A stretch of 64,000 nucleotides of DNA from Sinorhizobium numidicum (GCF_029892045.1 NZ_CP120368.1:494001-558000); one strand, 5' to 3'. Positions 46,808 to 57,279 are shown, numbered from the stretch's first letter. Program-made: numbers and translations. Notes: a model not told the origin generated them from the letters alone.

Positions 46808-46840
46808 TCCCTCGGGCTTGACTTAGTCAAGCCCGAGGGA
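46808..46840. repeat. Perfect 33-bp palindrome, repetitive-element type
   Basis: Two 16-bp arms, TCCCTCGGGCTTGACT and its complement, around a single T. It lies between the SRPBCC gene and the convergent small gene. There is no T-run, so it is not a classical terminator. CTCGGGCTTGA-type palindromes are, from memory, common in rhizobial spacers. Confidence 0.65.
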
Positions 46841-46860
46841 TGACGCCAAGTAGGGCTGGG

Positions 46861-47217
46861 TCAACTCTTGTGCAGCCGGATCGGGCGCGTCTTCTCCCGC
46901 ACGATCGCGCCCTTCGCCTCAAGGTCGAGCTGCACGGTCTTCGACCACCAGGAAACACCCTTGCCGCCCGCGAATTTCTCTTCCGGCAGATGGGCGAAGA
47001 TCCGCTCGCGGATTTCGGCCAACGTCAGGCCGGGCGTCTGGCAGGGAATGACGGCGAGCAAGGCGTTCTTCATCGCTGCATATCTGTCAGCATCGACCGA
47101 CCTGGTCTTGCCGGGATGAATGATGTTCTCGACGGTTACCTTGTTGGGTTCGACATGTCCGTTCCTCCAGTTCCCGACCGAAGGACGATCGGGAAAGATG
47201 GGCCCGACAAGGGACAT
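46861..47217 (-). CDS. Conserved small protein, function unknown
   Basis: A 118-residue soluble protein: VEPNKVTVENIIHPGKTR, DADRYAAMKNALLAVIP, GLTLAEIRERIFAHLPE and GGKGVSWWSKTVQLDLEAKG. The last blocks look like a small winged-helix fold seen in uncharacterised conserved families. GGAGAG precedes the ATG closely. No neighbour suggests a role. Confidence 0.7.
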   Translation of the reverse strand: MSLVGPIFPDRPSVGNWRNGHVEPNKVTVENIIHPGKTRSVDADRYAAMKNALLAVIPCQTPGLTLAEIRERIFAHLPEEKFAGGKGVSWWSKTVQLDLEAKGAIVREKTRPIRLHKS

Positions 47218-47327
47218 TCTCTCCGGTCAGAGATTCCACGACGGCAAGTTCCGCCGCGATGCTGCGGGCGAAACGGCGGGCTTGGCCCTGAGGCTGGTGG
47301 CATCGTGCGATGGGCCGGGACTCAGCA

Positions 47328-47359
47328 GAAAAAAGGCCGCGCTCGACAGGCCGGCCTTT
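47328..47359 (-). terminator. Rho-independent terminator of the fadB operon
   Basis: Stem AAAGGCCG/CGGCCTTT (47332-47339 and 47352-47359), followed on the minus strand by a run of T (47328-47334), 24 bp beyond the fadB stop codon. Confidence 0.8.
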
Positions 47360-47382
47360 GATCTTTGCTGCAAATAGCGACC

Positions 47383-49596
47383 CTATGCCGCCCTCTGTGC
47401 CTGCCCATAGGGGTCGAACCGCTCGTAGAACGTCTCGCCCTTGTCGGCCATCTCCTGCAGGAGCGGCGTCGGCTTGAAGTGGTCGCCATAGTTCTTGGCG
47501 AGCTTCTCGCAGAGCTTGACGAAGGTTTTGACCCCCATGCCGTCGATATAGGAGAGCGTGCCGCCGGTGTAAGGCGCAAAGCCGAAGCCGAGGATGGAGC
47601 CGACATCGGCCTCGCGCGGATCGGTGACGATACCTTCCTCCATTGTGCGCGCGGCTTCGAGCGCGATCGTCACGAGGAAGCGCTGTTTCAGCACCTCTAC
47701 GTCGATCTTGTCGGCGTCCTTCTGCGGGTAGAGCTCCTTGAGGCCGGGCCAGAGATATTTCTTCGCCGGTTTTGCCGGGTATTCGTAGAAGCCCTTGCCG
47801 TTCTTGCGGCCGCGCCGGTCGAGTTCGTCGACCATCTTGTCGATCAGCACCATGTGGCGTGGATCGACGGCCTTCTCGCCGAGATCGGCGATCGTCGCCC
47901 TCAGAATCTTCTGGCTGAGGTCGATCGCCACCTCGTCGTTGAGTGACAGCGGACCGACCGGCATGCCGGCCATCTTGGCGGCGTTCTCGATCATCGCCGG
48001 CGGCACCCCTTCGATCAGCATGTCATAGGCTTCATGGATGTAGCGGAAGACGCAACGATTGACGTAGAAGCCGCGCGTGTCGTTGACGACGATCGGCGTC
48101 TTCTTGATCGCGGCGACATAGTCGAGCGCCGTGGCGAGGGCTTTGTCGCCCGTCTCCTTTCCGAGGATCACTTCCGTCAGCATCATCTTTTCGACCGGCG
48201 AGAAGAAATGGATGCCGATGAACTGGTCCGGTCGCTTGGAGTTCTTGGCAAGACCGGTGATCGGCAGCGTCGAGGTGTTGGAGGCGAAGATAGCGTCCTC
48301 GGCGATCACCGCTTCCACCTTCTCGATTACGTCCTTCTTCACCTGCCGATCCTCGAACACGGCCTCTACGGCGAGGCCCGCATCCTTGAGGTCGCCATAG
48401 TCGGCCGACGGCGTGATGCGCGAAAGCAGGGCTTCGCCTTCTTCCTTCGTCAACCGGCCCTTACCGATGGAATCCTTCACCAATGCTTCCGAATGCGCCT
48501 TGCCCTTTTCGGCCGCCTCCATATCACGATCGATGAGGGTCACAGGGATGCCCGCGGCGGCCGTCACATAGGCGATCGAGGCGCCCATGAAACCGGCGCC
48601 GACGACGCCCACCTTCTTGAATTCCGACTTCGGAACACCAGCGGGGCGGCGCGCGCCCTTGCCGAGCTCCTGCATCGAGATGAACAGCGAGCGGATCATC
48701 GAGAAGGCTTCGGTGGTCTGCAGGATTTCGGTGAAATAGCGCTGCTCGATGCGAAGAGCTGTGTCGAACGGCACCTGCAGGCCTTCATAGACGCATTTCA
48801 GAATGGCGATCGCACCCGGATAGTTGCCGTAGGTCTCGCGGCGAAGGATACCAGAGGCGGCCGGCCAGAGCTGGGCCGAGGCCGGGGTCCAGATGCCGCC
48901 GCCCGGAACCTTGAAGCCCTTTTCGTCCCACGGTTGTACCGGCTTCAGGCCCTTCATGATCATCGCCTTGGCGGCCTCGATCAGCTTATCGGGATCGACC
49001 ACCTCGTGAAGGAGACCCATCGCCTTGGCGCGGGCAGCCGTCAGCGACGACCCGGTGGTCATCATCTGCAGCGCGTCCTGTGCATTGGCAAGCCGCGGCA
49101 CGCGCTGGGTGCCGCCGGCGCCGGGGAAAATGCCGACCTTGACCTCGGGAAGCGCGATCTTCACCGATTTCGAATTGGAGGCAACGCGGCCGTGGCAGGC
49201 GAGCGAGAGCTCGAAAGCGCCTCCCATGCAGGTGCCGTTGATCGCCGAGACCCAGGGCTTGCCGCAGGTTTCGAGCTTGCGGAAGAGTCCGGTCATGCGA
49301 CCGACGAGATCGAAGAGCTTCTGCGCGGCGTTGGCCGGGTCTTTCTTCTTCTCTTCGGCCTGGAACGTGAACATCGACTTGATCATCGAGAGGTCGGCGC
49401 CGCCGGAGAAGGACGATTTGCCGGAGGTGAAGACCACGCCCTTGACGGCAGGATCGGCGGTCGTCTGATCGACGATGGCGTTGAGCTCCTCCATCACCTC
49501 CTGTGTGAGGACGTTCATCGACTTGTCAGGCATATCCCAGGTGACGAGGGCGATGCCGTCGGCGTCGGCTTCGATCTTGAAATTCGTGTAAGACAT
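47383..49596 (-). CDS. fadB: 3-hydroxyacyl-CoA dehydrogenase/enoyl-CoA hydratase (beta-oxidation multifunctional subunit)
   Basis: Alpha subunit of the beta-oxidation complex, doing hydration and NAD-dependent oxidation. Domains over 737 residues: enoyl-CoA hydratase (1-300, with [11 protein letters not shown] and [15 protein letters not shown]), Rossmann dehydrogenase (from about 325, [20 protein letters not shown], and [18 protein letters not shown]) and C-terminal dehydrogenase repeats ([21 protein letters not shown]). It lies 21 bp after fadA and is the last gene of the acd-fadA-fadB operon, ended by the terminator at 47328-47359. Confidence 0.95.
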   Translation of the reverse strand: MSYTNFKIEADADGIALVTWDMPDKSMNVLTQEVMEELNAIVDQTTADPAVKGVVFTSGKSSFSGGADLSMIKSMFTFQAEEKKKDPANAAQKLFDLVGRMTGLFRKLETCGKPWVSAINGTCMGGAFELSLACHGRVASNSKSVKIALPEVKVGIFPGAGGTQRVPRLANAQDALQMMTTGSSLTAARAKAMGLLHEVVDPDKLIEAAKAMIMKGLKPVQPWDEKGFKVPGGGIWTPASAQLWPAASGILRRETYGNYPGAIAILKCVYEGLQVPFDTALRIEQRYFTEILQTTEAFSMIRSLFISMQELGKGARRPAGVPKSEFKKVGVVGAGFMGASIAYVTAAAGIPVTLIDRDMEAAEKGKAHSEALVKDSIGKGRLTKEEGEALLSRITPSADYGDLKDAGLAVEAVFEDRQVKKDVIEKVEAVIAEDAIFASNTSTLPITGLAKNSKRPDQFIGIHFFSPVEKMMLTEVILGKETGDKALATALDYVAAIKKTPIVVNDTRGFYVNRCVFRYIHEAYDMLIEGVPPAMIENAAKMAGMPVGPLSLNDEVAIDLSQKILRATIADLGEKAVDPRHMVLIDKMVDELDRRGRKNGKGFYEYPAKPAKKYLWPGLKELYPQKDADKIDVEVLKQRFLVTIALEAARTMEEGIVTDPREADVGSILGFGFAPYTGGTLSYIDGMGVKTFVKLCEKLAKNYGDHFKPTPLLQEMADKGETFYERFDPYGQAQRAA

Positions 49597-49617
49597 ATTC
49601 TCTCTCCCCGGATCGGA

Positions 49618-50826
49618 TCAGACGCGTTCGATGATGGTGGCCGTGCCCATGCCGGCGCCGATGCAGAGCGTGACCAGCGCGGTATTGAGATCTCGGCGCT
49701 CCAGCTCATCGAGCACGGTGCCGAGGATCATCGCGCCGGTTGCGCCGAGCGGATGGCCCATGGCGATCGCGCCGCCGTTGACGTTGATCTGGTCGTGCGG
49801 AATGTCGAAGACCTGCATATAGCGCAGCACGACGGCGGCGAAGGCCTCGTTGAGTTCGAAGAGATCGATGTCGGAAAGCTTCATGTCGGCGCGCTTCAGG
49901 AGCTTCTCGGTGACGTCGACCGGGCCCGTCAGCATCAGCGCAGGATCCGAGCCGATGTTGGCGAAGGCACGGATGCGGGCGCGCGGCTTGAGGCCCATTG
50001 ATTCGCCGCCCGCCTTGGAGCCGAGCAGGACTGCGGCGGCGCCATCGACGATGCCGGATGAATTGCCGGCATGGTGGACGTAGTTGATACGCTCGATCTC
50101 CGGATGCGCCTGGATCGCGACGGCTTCGAAACCGCCCATCTCGCCAGGCATCTGGAAGGACGGATTGAGAGAGGCAAGCGCCTGCATGTCGGTGCCGGGG
50201 CGCATATGCTCGTCGCGGTCGAGGATCGTCAGGCCGTTCTGGTCCTTGACCGGCACGACGGAGTTGTTGAAGTAGCCTTTTTCCCAGGCATTGGCTGCCC
50301 GCTTCTGGCTTTCCACCGCATAGGCATCAACGTCGTCGCGTGAGAAGCCGTATTTGGTCGCGATCAGATCGGCGGATACGCCCTGCGGCATGAAATAGGC
50401 CGGCAGGTTGACGGAGGGATCCATGAACCAGGCGCCGCCGGACATGCCTAGCCCGACGCGCGACATCGACTCCACCCCGCCGGCGATCACGATATCGTCC
50501 GCCCCTTGGGCGATCTTGGCCGCGCCGAAATTGACGGCGTCAAGGCCGGAGGCGCAGAAACGGGAAATCTGCATGCCCGGCGCCCGGGTCGAATAACGCG
50601 CCTCAAATGCGGCCGCCTTCGGGATCACCGCGCCCGCATCCATGACCGGATCCACGCAGCCCATGATGATGTCGTCGACGGTCGACGTGTCGAGCCCGTT
50701 GCGGTCGCGTACGGCTTCGAGCATCTTGGAGGCAAGCCGGACGGAGGGCACCTCGTGCAGCGCGCCATCCTTCTTGCCACGGCCGCGCGGCGTCCGCACG
50801 TGGTCGTAAACGAAGACTTTCGTCAT
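49618..50826 (-). CDS. fadA: Acetyl-CoA acyltransferase (3-ketoacyl-CoA thiolase)
   Basis: Thiolytic last step of beta-oxidation. The 402-residue protein has the nucleophile Cys 91 in [28 protein letters not shown] with the active His, and the second Cys in TLCIGAGMG. Middle gene of the operon, 109 bp after the acyl-CoA dehydrogenase gene. Confidence 0.95.
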   Translation of the reverse strand: MTKVFVYDHVRTPRGRGKKDGALHEVPSVRLASKMLEAVRDRNGLDTSTVDDIIMGCVDPVMDAGAVIPKAAAFEARYSTRAPGMQISRFCASGLDAVNFGAAKIAQGADDIVIAGGVESMSRVGLGMSGGAWFMDPSVNLPAYFMPQGVSADLIATKYGFSRDDVDAYAVESQKRAANAWEKGYFNNSVVPVKDQNGLTILDRDEHMRPGTDMQALASLNPSFQMPGEMGGFEAVAIQAHPEIERINYVHHAGNSSGIVDGAAAVLLGSKAGGESMGLKPRARIRAFANIGSDPALMLTGPVDVTEKLLKRADMKLSDIDLFELNEAFAAVVLRYMQVFDIPHDQINVNGGAIAMGHPLGATGAMILGTVLDELERRDLNTALVTLCIGAGMGTATIIERV

Positions 50827-50935
50827 CTCTCATCTCCCTTTCGGCGGCGCGTTTGGCGCCCGCATGTTATCAATTGGAGCCGGATACGGGCGGAAAACCG
50901 CTTCACACGTTTCCTCATGTAGCTCCAGCCTGAAA

Positions 50936-52732
50936 TCAGAACGCGCCCGCGTCCGGCGCCATCAGTGTATCGGCGCCTGTTTCAATGCGGGCCCTGCGCA
51001 ACGCCGTTTCCGGCATGATGCGTTCCATGAAGAACGTTGCCGTGGTCAGCTTGTTCTTCAGATAGTCCGCGCGCGCGGTTTCGCCAGCGGCAAGCTTCTC
51101 CTGCGCCGTTTTCGCCATCCTCGCCCACATATAGCCGAGCACGACAAGGCCGAAGAGGTGCATGTAGTCGGTCGAGCCGGCGCCGGCATTGTCGGGCTTG
51201 GCCATCGCATTCTGCATGAACCACATGGTCGCCGCCTGCAGGTCGTTGAGCCCCTTCTTCAGCGCCTTGGTGTAGCTCGAAAGCCTTTCGTCGTTGCGGT
51301 TCTCCTCACAAAAATCGCCGACCTCTTTGAAGAGGGCCATCACGGCACGGCCGCCATTCATCGCCAGCTTGCGGCCGACGAGATCGAGCGCCTGGATGCC
51401 ATTGGCGCCCTCGTAGATCATGGCGATGCGGGCGTCGCGCACATACTGGCTCATGCCGTGTTCTTCTATGTAGCCGTGGCCGCCGAACACCTGTTGCGCC
51501 ATGACCGCATGCTCCAAGCCCTTGTCGGTCATCACGCCCTTGAGGATCGGCGTCATTAGGCTGAGGATATCGTCTGCCGCCTGCCGCTCCTCTTCGTTGT
51601 CGGAGCGGTGAGCGATATCGGATTTCAGCGCCGTCCACAGCGTGAAGGCGCGGCCGGCCTCGTTGAAGGCCTTGATGGTCATCAGCGTGCGGCGCACGTC
51701 CGGATGAACGATGATCGGGTCGGCCTTTTTGTCCGGTGCCTTGGGCCCGGAAAGCGACCGGCCCTGGATGCGCTCGCGGGCGTAGTTGGCGGCATTCTGG
51801 TAGGCGACTTCGGCGATCGAAAGCCCCTGCATGCCGACGGCGAGGCGCGCCTCGTTCATCATGACGAACATGGCGTTGAGGCCCTTGTTCTCGGTACCAA
51901 TCAGATAACCGGTCGCCTCATCGTAATTCATGACGCAAGTCGAGTTGCCATGAATGCCCATCTTGCGTTCGATCGCGCCGCAGGAGACGTTGTTGCGCTC
52001 GGCCGGTTCGCCGCTGGCGTCGAGCTTGAACTTCGGGACAATGAAGAGCGAAATCCCCTTGACCCCTTCGGGAGCGCCCTCGATCCGCGCAAGCACCAGA
52101 TGGATGATGTTCTCCGCCATGTCGTGTTCGCCGGCGGAGATGAAAATCTTCTGGCCGGAGATCTTATAGGAGCCGTCGCCGTTCGGCACGGCCTTGCTGC
52201 GAAGCAGGCCGAGGTCGGTTCCGCAATGGGGCTCCGTCAGGTTCATCGTCCCGGTCCAGGTGCCTTCTACCAGCTTCGGCAGGTATGTGCGCTTCTGCTC
52301 CTCGGAACCGTGCACGAGGATCGCCGCGATCGCCCCCTGCGTCAGGCCGGGATACATCATCAGCGACATGTTGGCCGAAGACATATATTCGGCGACGGCG
52401 GTATGAAGCGTATAGGGCAGGCCCTGGCCGCCGAACTCCTCCGGTGCGGCAAGGCCCAGCCAGCCACCTTCGCAGTAGAGATCATAGGCTTCCTTGAATC
52501 CCTTCGGTACGCTGACCGAGCCGTCGTCGTGGCGCCGGCAGCCTTGCTGGTCGCCGGAAAGATTGATTGGGAAGAGAACCTCCTCGGCGAGCTTTGCGGC
52601 TTCGCTGATGATCGCCTCCAGCATGTCCGGTGTCGTGTCCGCAAAGCCCGTCAGGTTGTGGTAGCGCTCGATGCCGAGCACGTCGTTGAGGATGAACAGG
52701 GTATCGTTTACCGGTGCCTTGTAGATGGGCAT
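50936..52732 (-). CDS. Acyl-CoA dehydrogenase, long form
   Basis: FAD enzyme for the first oxidation of acyl-CoA. At 598 residues it has the extra N-terminal segment and C-terminal tail of the FadE5/DmdC-like long group. Seen: GWLGLAAPEEFGGQGLP, LTEPHCGTDLGLLRSKA, KIFISAGEHDMAENI and the catalytic region MIYEGANGIQALDLVGRKL. First gene of the acd-fadA-fadB operon; the palindrome at 52848-52873 lies 116 bp upstream of its start. Confidence 0.94.
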   Translation of the reverse strand: MPIYKAPVNDTLFILNDVLGIERYHNLTGFADTTPDMLEAIISEAAKLAEEVLFPINLSGDQQGCRRHDDGSVSVPKGFKEAYDLYCEGGWLGLAAPEEFGGQGLPYTLHTAVAEYMSSANMSLMMYPGLTQGAIAAILVHGSEEQKRTYLPKLVEGTWTGTMNLTEPHCGTDLGLLRSKAVPNGDGSYKISGQKIFISAGEHDMAENIIHLVLARIEGAPEGVKGISLFIVPKFKLDASGEPAERNNVSCGAIERKMGIHGNSTCVMNYDEATGYLIGTENKGLNAMFVMMNEARLAVGMQGLSIAEVAYQNAANYARERIQGRSLSGPKAPDKKADPIIVHPDVRRTLMTIKAFNEAGRAFTLWTALKSDIAHRSDNEEERQAADDILSLMTPILKGVMTDKGLEHAVMAQQVFGGHGYIEEHGMSQYVRDARIAMIYEGANGIQALDLVGRKLAMNGGRAVMALFKEVGDFCEENRNDERLSSYTKALKKGLNDLQAATMWFMQNAMAKPDNAGAGSTDYMHLFGLVVLGYMWARMAKTAQEKLAAGETARADYLKNKLTTATFFMERIMPETALRRARIETGADTLMAPDAGAF

Positions 52733-52847
52733 TCTTTCCTCGCCTTCATGTTCCCTCAGGGCGGCGCCGCGCGTCTCGCCCGTTCCGATCGTTTTCGAGC
52801 GTGCACCGCAGCGGCGGGGTGTCGCATCGTCGGAGGATGCTATAGAA

Positions 52848-52873
52848 TTTTGACGTTTGCGTAAACGTCAAAA
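52848..52873. promoter_or_regulatory. Palindromic operator candidate upstream of the acyl-CoA dehydrogenase operon
   Basis: Arms TTTTGACGTTT and AAACGTCAAAA, perfect over 11 bp, around GCGT. Ten bases of each arm are identical to the palindrome before the nitronate monooxygenase gene. It lies in the 425-bp gap between the operon and the PodJ-like gene, which holds no further gene. Confidence 0.7.
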
Positions 52874-52980
52874 ATTATGCGACAAAAAGTTTTGGGACCA
52901 AAGTCCGCCTGCGGAAATCTGTGGCGGCCGTGGCGGCCGGCGAGCTCGATCCCGACAAATCCTTAAAAAAGCGAAGCCGA

Positions 52981-53046
52981 TTAACCGCATGTTTACCACG
53001 TTTAATGAATTGTGCGCTTTGAGATGGTCAAAGCTGCAACCGAGTC
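52981..53046 (+). promoter_or_regulatory. CtrA-like box and GANTC site upstream of the PodJ-like gene
   Basis: TTAACCGCATGTTTAC (52981-52996) fits the CtrA pattern TTAA-N7-TTAA with one mismatch in the second half. A CcrM site, GAGTC, is at 53042-53046. Both are within 180 bp upstream of the gene start, which fits cell-cycle control of a polarity factor. Confidence 0.5.
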
Positions 53047-53157
53047 CTGTCTTCGCGTTGTTACAGCTTTGCCCGCGTCGGCTGTGCCACTGAGCTGAGG
53101 AAGGCCGTTTCTTCCAGTGGCAGCGCCGATGATGGTCACGACAGAGGCGAAGAGACA

Positions 53158-56100
53158 ATGAACGGATCGCGATCCAATCCTCCGCGCATGGGTAACCCGT
53201 CCTACGGCGACAGGTCGTCGCTCGATGCCCTGAACCGTACCATCGAAGGGCTGGAAGCGCGTATCGAGGGGCTGATGAATGGAACAGGGCGCGAACCAGG
53301 CCAGACGGGGCGCGAGCGCCCCGCCACCAACGATGCCGTATCCGAAATCATCCAACGCCAGCGGGCATTAAACGCAACGCGCGAGCGGCTGCCGCTGCGC
53401 GAAAGGACTTCTGAGCGCGAACGCGACCGTCTCGCACCCGGTCGCCTTACGGAGGACAGTCGGCTCCAGCCGTCCGCTGCCGCGCCGGTGCGCTCTTCGG
53501 CGGCAGGCGATATCGCCGAGGCTCTCGTGGGTCTGAGGCAGGAGCTGAAGCGTGACATCAGCGACGGACTTGTCCGTGAGATGAGTGCGCTACGATCAGA
53601 AATCCGCGGAATCAAGGCCGAAGCCCGGGATCACGGCTTCGCCGAGGACATCCGGGGCGACATGCAGCGGCTTGCCGAGAGCATCCATCAGCTTAGCCGG
53701 CAGGCCTCGCCGGCTCAGACCGATGCGCTCCGGGTCGAATTCGACGACCTCCGGGCGATGATCGACGGGCTGGCGCGCGAAGACAGCATGCGTCGGATGG
53801 AGAACCGGTGGAACGGCGTCGAGGATCGCCTGAACGCCTTCGACCAGAACCGTGATGACGAACTGGTCGCGCTTGCCTACAGGCTTGACGAAATCAAGTC
53901 GCAGATCGGAGCGCTGAACAAGGATTCGGCCATCGATGCGCTGCAAGACAAACTCGTCGTCGTCGCTCAGGCGATTGAAACGCTCGGTCGTCAGATGCAG
54001 CCGGATGACCGGCGTCTGGTCTCGCAGTTCGCCGATCTTGACGCGCGGCTCAATGAGATCAGCCGGGCGATCGCCGTCGGCAGCCGCAACGCGCCCGGCA
54101 TCGACAACTCCTTCGTCGGCCGCCTTGAAAGCCGTCTCAGCGATCTCTCGCACCAGATCGAGACGCTCTCCCGAACGGGCGAGACCGGCGTCGGCGCGCG
54201 GCTCGAGGCGCTGACCGCCCGTGTGGAAGACCTTGCGAGCGAGAACGCGGCCGCCCGCCTTGAAGAGCGCCTCGACCAACTCTCCCTGCTGCTCGAACGC
54301 AGCCAGAAGAGCGCGCAACCGGAGTTGACCGGCTATCTCGCCGACATTTCCCGAAAGATCGAGGCTCTGGATCAGGGCAGTGTCAACGATGCCTTGGCGG
54401 AACGGCTCGACTACCTCGCGCGCCGTATCGATGAGCTGGACGTGCAGGCGGGGCCGGTCGTCACGGACACGCGTTTCGAGCGCCTGGAGGACCGCCTTGC
54501 CGATATCGCGCATCGTCTGGAAGAGACGCACGCCGCTCCCTTCGATGATCGCGAGGCTCTGCGCAACCTCGAAGCGCAAATCGGTAGCCTCTCGACCCTC
54601 ATAAGCCAGTCGCACCAGGAGACTGCGGGCATACCTGCGGATTTCGAGAACCGCATGAGCGTGCTCGAAGACTATCTGGCGACCAGCGACGAATATATCA
54701 TCGAAGCCGCCCGCCAGGCCGCAGAGGCCGTGATGGAGGCCTATTCCAGGAACGTCGTGCAGCAGACGCCTGGAAGCGCCGACATGGCGGCGATTTCGGC
54801 CCTTGCCGAGGATCTGCGGGCATTGGAGGACCTCAGCCGCTCGAGCGATGAACGAACGGCTCGGACTTTCGAAGCCCTGCACGAAACACTGGTTCACATT
54901 GCTGAAAAGCTGGAACGGCTCGAGGAGAGGGAGCCGGATGTTGCCCCGCGGCATGATCGGGAATCCCTGCGCGACGTTCCGATGCCAAGAGCCGAGCAAC
55001 CTGAATTCAACGATCCGTTCACCGACGCCGATGTCGACGACCGCTATGGCGATCTGGAGCGAAATGTGCGGGCGCTGCAGGCGGAAGACAAGGCGGCGGT
55101 TGCGGCTGCGCCGGCTTCCTCCGCCATCGCCGAGGCGATCGCTCCCGTGGCGGTTTCAACGGTCGACAATGGCGAGTTGCGGGCGCCCGCGGTAAAGACC
55201 GGTCTGCTTCTCGGTCTGACCCGCCGGTTCGCTGCGAAACGTAACGAGACGGCACCCGTGCAGGTGCGACAGATGGTCGAACCGGCCCCCTCGCTCGATC
55301 CGTCCGAAACGCTCGCACCGGAAGAGGCCAATCAGTTGCTCGAGCCCGGCTCCGGCGTGCCGGACGTCAAGAAGATTCTCGAGCGGGTTCGCGCCGGGCA
55401 GATGAACCGCGCCGGCCAGCAGACCGCCGAGACCGACAAGGCGGACTTCATCGCGGCCGCGCGTCGCGCGGCGCAAATGGCGATCGAGGAAGCCGACACG
55501 CTGAACCGTGTCCAGAACGGCAGCGTGCCGTCCGTCGTCGGCGGCGCCTTTGCCCGTCATCGCCGCCCGATCCTGATGGCAGTCGGTGCCGTCCTCCTGG
55601 CAATCATGTCCTATCCGCTCGTCAGCACGTTGCTGAAGGACACGGACGTATCCGACGCTCGCCCTGTCGCGATGATCGAACAGCAGGCGGGCATGGAGAT
55701 TGCCGAACCGAAGGTCGCCGACGACCGCCTGGCGAACGCAGCACCCGTTGTTCCCGCTGAAGCGCTTGTTGCGGAGCCGAAGACAGTGGCTCCACCCGAT
55801 GCGGTGGAAACGCCTCCAGGCGCGGCGCCAACGCGCGCGGCTCAGACGGCCAACAACGACACCATGGCGAGGACGGGCAGCCCTGGCCAGGCGCCTCTAC
55901 TGCAGCCGACAGCCGAACAGAAGCAGACGAGCCCGGCCCCTGCTCTGGAGGCGCTGCCGGAAGATGCCGCCAAGGCAGGCACTTCCGAGGTGCCCGCGAA
56001 ACCCGGCGAAGTCGTTTTGCCGGAGGGTTTTGGTCCTCCCGCGCTGGTCACGGCCGCCAAGGGTGGCGATCCCCTTGCTTTCTACGAGATCGGCGCGCGC

Positions 56101-56865
56101 TTCACTGAAGGGCGCGGCGTCAAGGAAGACTTTGCGGAAGCGGCCAAATGGTACCAGCGCGCCGCCGATGCCGGCGTGGTGCCGGCCGAATACCGGCTCG
56201 CCAATCTCTACGAGAAGGGATCCGGTGTCCCGCGGGATGCGGTCAGGGCCAAGGCCCTGTACCTGAAGGCCGCGGCGGCCGGCAATGCCAGCGCGACCCA
56301 CAATCTTGCGGTCATGCTCGCCAGCGGCCGCGACGGCGCTCCGGATTTCGCAGAGGCGGCAAAGTGGTTCGAAAAGGCTGCGAACCTCGGTGTCCGCGAC
56401 AGCCAGTTCAATCTCGCGGTGCTCTATGCTCGAGGCAACGGCGTCACCCAGAATCTGGAAGAGTCCTACAAGTGGTTTGCGATCGCCGCCCGTGATGGCG
56501 ACAAGGATGCAGCCGAAAAGCGTGACGAAATTGCCAAGGCGTTGAAACCCGAACAGCTTTCGAGCGCCAAGGCAAAGGTTGATGCCTGGAAGATACTGCC
56601 CGCCGATGCCAAGGCGAACACGATCGACGTCCCGGATGCCTGGGTCGGCCCGCCGACCAAGACCGCGTCGGTCGATATGACAAAGGCCGTGCGCAACATC
56701 CAAGCTATCCTCAATAACAACGGCTTCGACGCCGGCAAGCCCGACGGGCACATGGGCAAGAAGACGATTGCCGCGATCAAAGCCTTCCAGAAATCGGTTG
56801 GGCAGGAGCCGACCGGAGAGCTCACCGACGAACTCGTGCGGGAATTGTTGAAGCGCAATTCCTAG
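53158..56865 (+). CDS. podJ: PodJ-like polar localisation factor with SEL1 repeats and peptidoglycan-binding domain
   Basis: A 1235-residue membrane protein. The cytoplasmic part (about 1-640) is coiled-coil rich with repeated ALxxRLD/LxxRLEEL patterns; an acidic linker follows, then one membrane span near 803-822 (ILMAVGAVLLAIMSYPLV). The periplasmic part has SEL1/TPR-like repeats at about 960-1115 (FYEIGARFTEGRGV, YRLANLYEKGSGVPRD, NLAVLYARGNGV) and a C-terminal peptidoglycan-binding fold (NNNGFDAGKPDGHMGKKTIA). This is the architecture of PodJ, which sets the new pole and organises polar structures; in S. meliloti PodJ1 lies next to the same beta-oxidation genes. Confidence 0.88.
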   Translation: MNGSRSNPPRMGNPSYGDRSSLDALNRTIEGLEARIEGLMNGTGREPGQTGRERPATNDAVSEIIQRQRALNATRERLPLRERTSERERDRLAPGRLTEDSRLQPSAAAPVRSSAAGDIAEALVGLRQELKRDISDGLVREMSALRSEIRGIKAEARDHGFAEDIRGDMQRLAESIHQLSRQASPAQTDALRVEFDDLRAMIDGLAREDSMRRMENRWNGVEDRLNAFDQNRDDELVALAYRLDEIKSQIGALNKDSAIDALQDKLVVVAQAIETLGRQMQPDDRRLVSQFADLDARLNEISRAIAVGSRNAPGIDNSFVGRLESRLSDLSHQIETLSRTGETGVGARLEALTARVEDLASENAAARLEERLDQLSLLLERSQKSAQPELTGYLADISRKIEALDQGSVNDALAERLDYLARRIDELDVQAGPVVTDTRFERLEDRLADIAHRLEETHAAPFDDREALRNLEAQIGSLSTLISQSHQETAGIPADFENRMSVLEDYLATSDEYIIEAARQAAEAVMEAYSRNVVQQTPGSADMAAISALAEDLRALEDLSRSSDERTARTFEALHETLVHIAEKLERLEEREPDVAPRHDRESLRDVPMPRAEQPEFNDPFTDADVDDRYGDLERNVRALQAEDKAAVAAAPASSAIAEAIAPVAVSTVDNGELRAPAVKTGLLLGLTRRFAAKRNETAPVQVRQMVEPAPSLDPSETLAPEEANQLLEPGSGVPDVKKILERVRAGQMNRAGQQTAETDKADFIAAARRAAQMAIEEADTLNRVQNGSVPSVVGGAFARHRRPILMAVGAVLLAIMSYPLVSTLLKDTDVSDARPVAMIEQQAGMEIAEPKVADDRLANAAPVVPAEALVAEPKTVAPPDAVETPPGAAPTRAAQTANNDTMARTGSPGQAPLLQPTAEQKQTSPAPALEALPEDAAKAGTSEVPAKPGEVVLPEGFGPPALVTAAKGGDPLAFYEIGARFTEGRGVKEDFAEAAKWYQRAADAGVVPAEYRLANLYEKGSGVPRDAVRAKALYLKAAAAGNASATHNLAVMLASGRDGAPDFAEAAKWFEKAANLGVRDSQFNLAVLYARGNGVTQNLEESYKWFAIAARDGDKDAAEKRDEIAKALKPEQLSSAKAKVDAWKILPADAKANTIDVPDAWVGPPTKTASVDMTKAVRNIQAILNNNGFDAGKPDGHMGKKTIAAIKAFQKSVGQEPTGELTDELVRELLKRNS

Positions 56866-57149
56866 GCCGCATTCAGAAAGTCGGCTTCGAGCCGGGCATG
56901 TCCTCCGCCTCACGTTGACCCGCAGACCAGATCCAAAGCGAGACCGCTGCGCCGCGGCAATAAAGCCGCAGATCGGCGCGACACGGGTGTCGATCGGCCG
57001 AAAAATCGGGCCATGTGTCTGAAAAGGTTGACAGCTCCGGCTTGAGAGCGCATGACGAAATACCGTTTTTTCCTCCTCGCGAGGAGAGCGATCTGCCAGT
57101 ATATCCACCGGAGCATCGTGCTTCCACGCGGAAACGCTGAAAGCGGAGG

Positions 57150-57279
57150 GATGCTCTGGATCTGCTGCATCATTCCTTAAGTCGGAACCGGCTTAGGCCA
57201 AAATCATGCAGCAATTCAAAGCGCTACAGCGATTTTGCGCGTCTGAATGGACGCGCGGCGCTGTAGAGTCCGGAGCATC
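57150..57279 (+). repeat. Intergenic palindromic repeat family, copy 3
   Basis: Core (57161-57266): TGCTGCATCATTCCTTAAG, GTCGGAACCGGC, ATCATGCAGCAATTCAAAGC, CTACAGCGATTTTGCGCGTC and GGCGCTGTAG. It is flanked by inverted ends GATGCTCTGGA (57150-57160) and TCCGGAGCATC (57269-57279). Same orientation as the copy at 32671. The surrounding 620-bp gap (56866-57485) shows no gene that I can support. Confidence 0.7.

Noticed and set aside
48034..50001. Long open frame opposite fadB and the end of fadA (655 codons)
   Set aside because: Spans two genes on the other strand, has no ribosome binding site and its product has an antisense-like composition.
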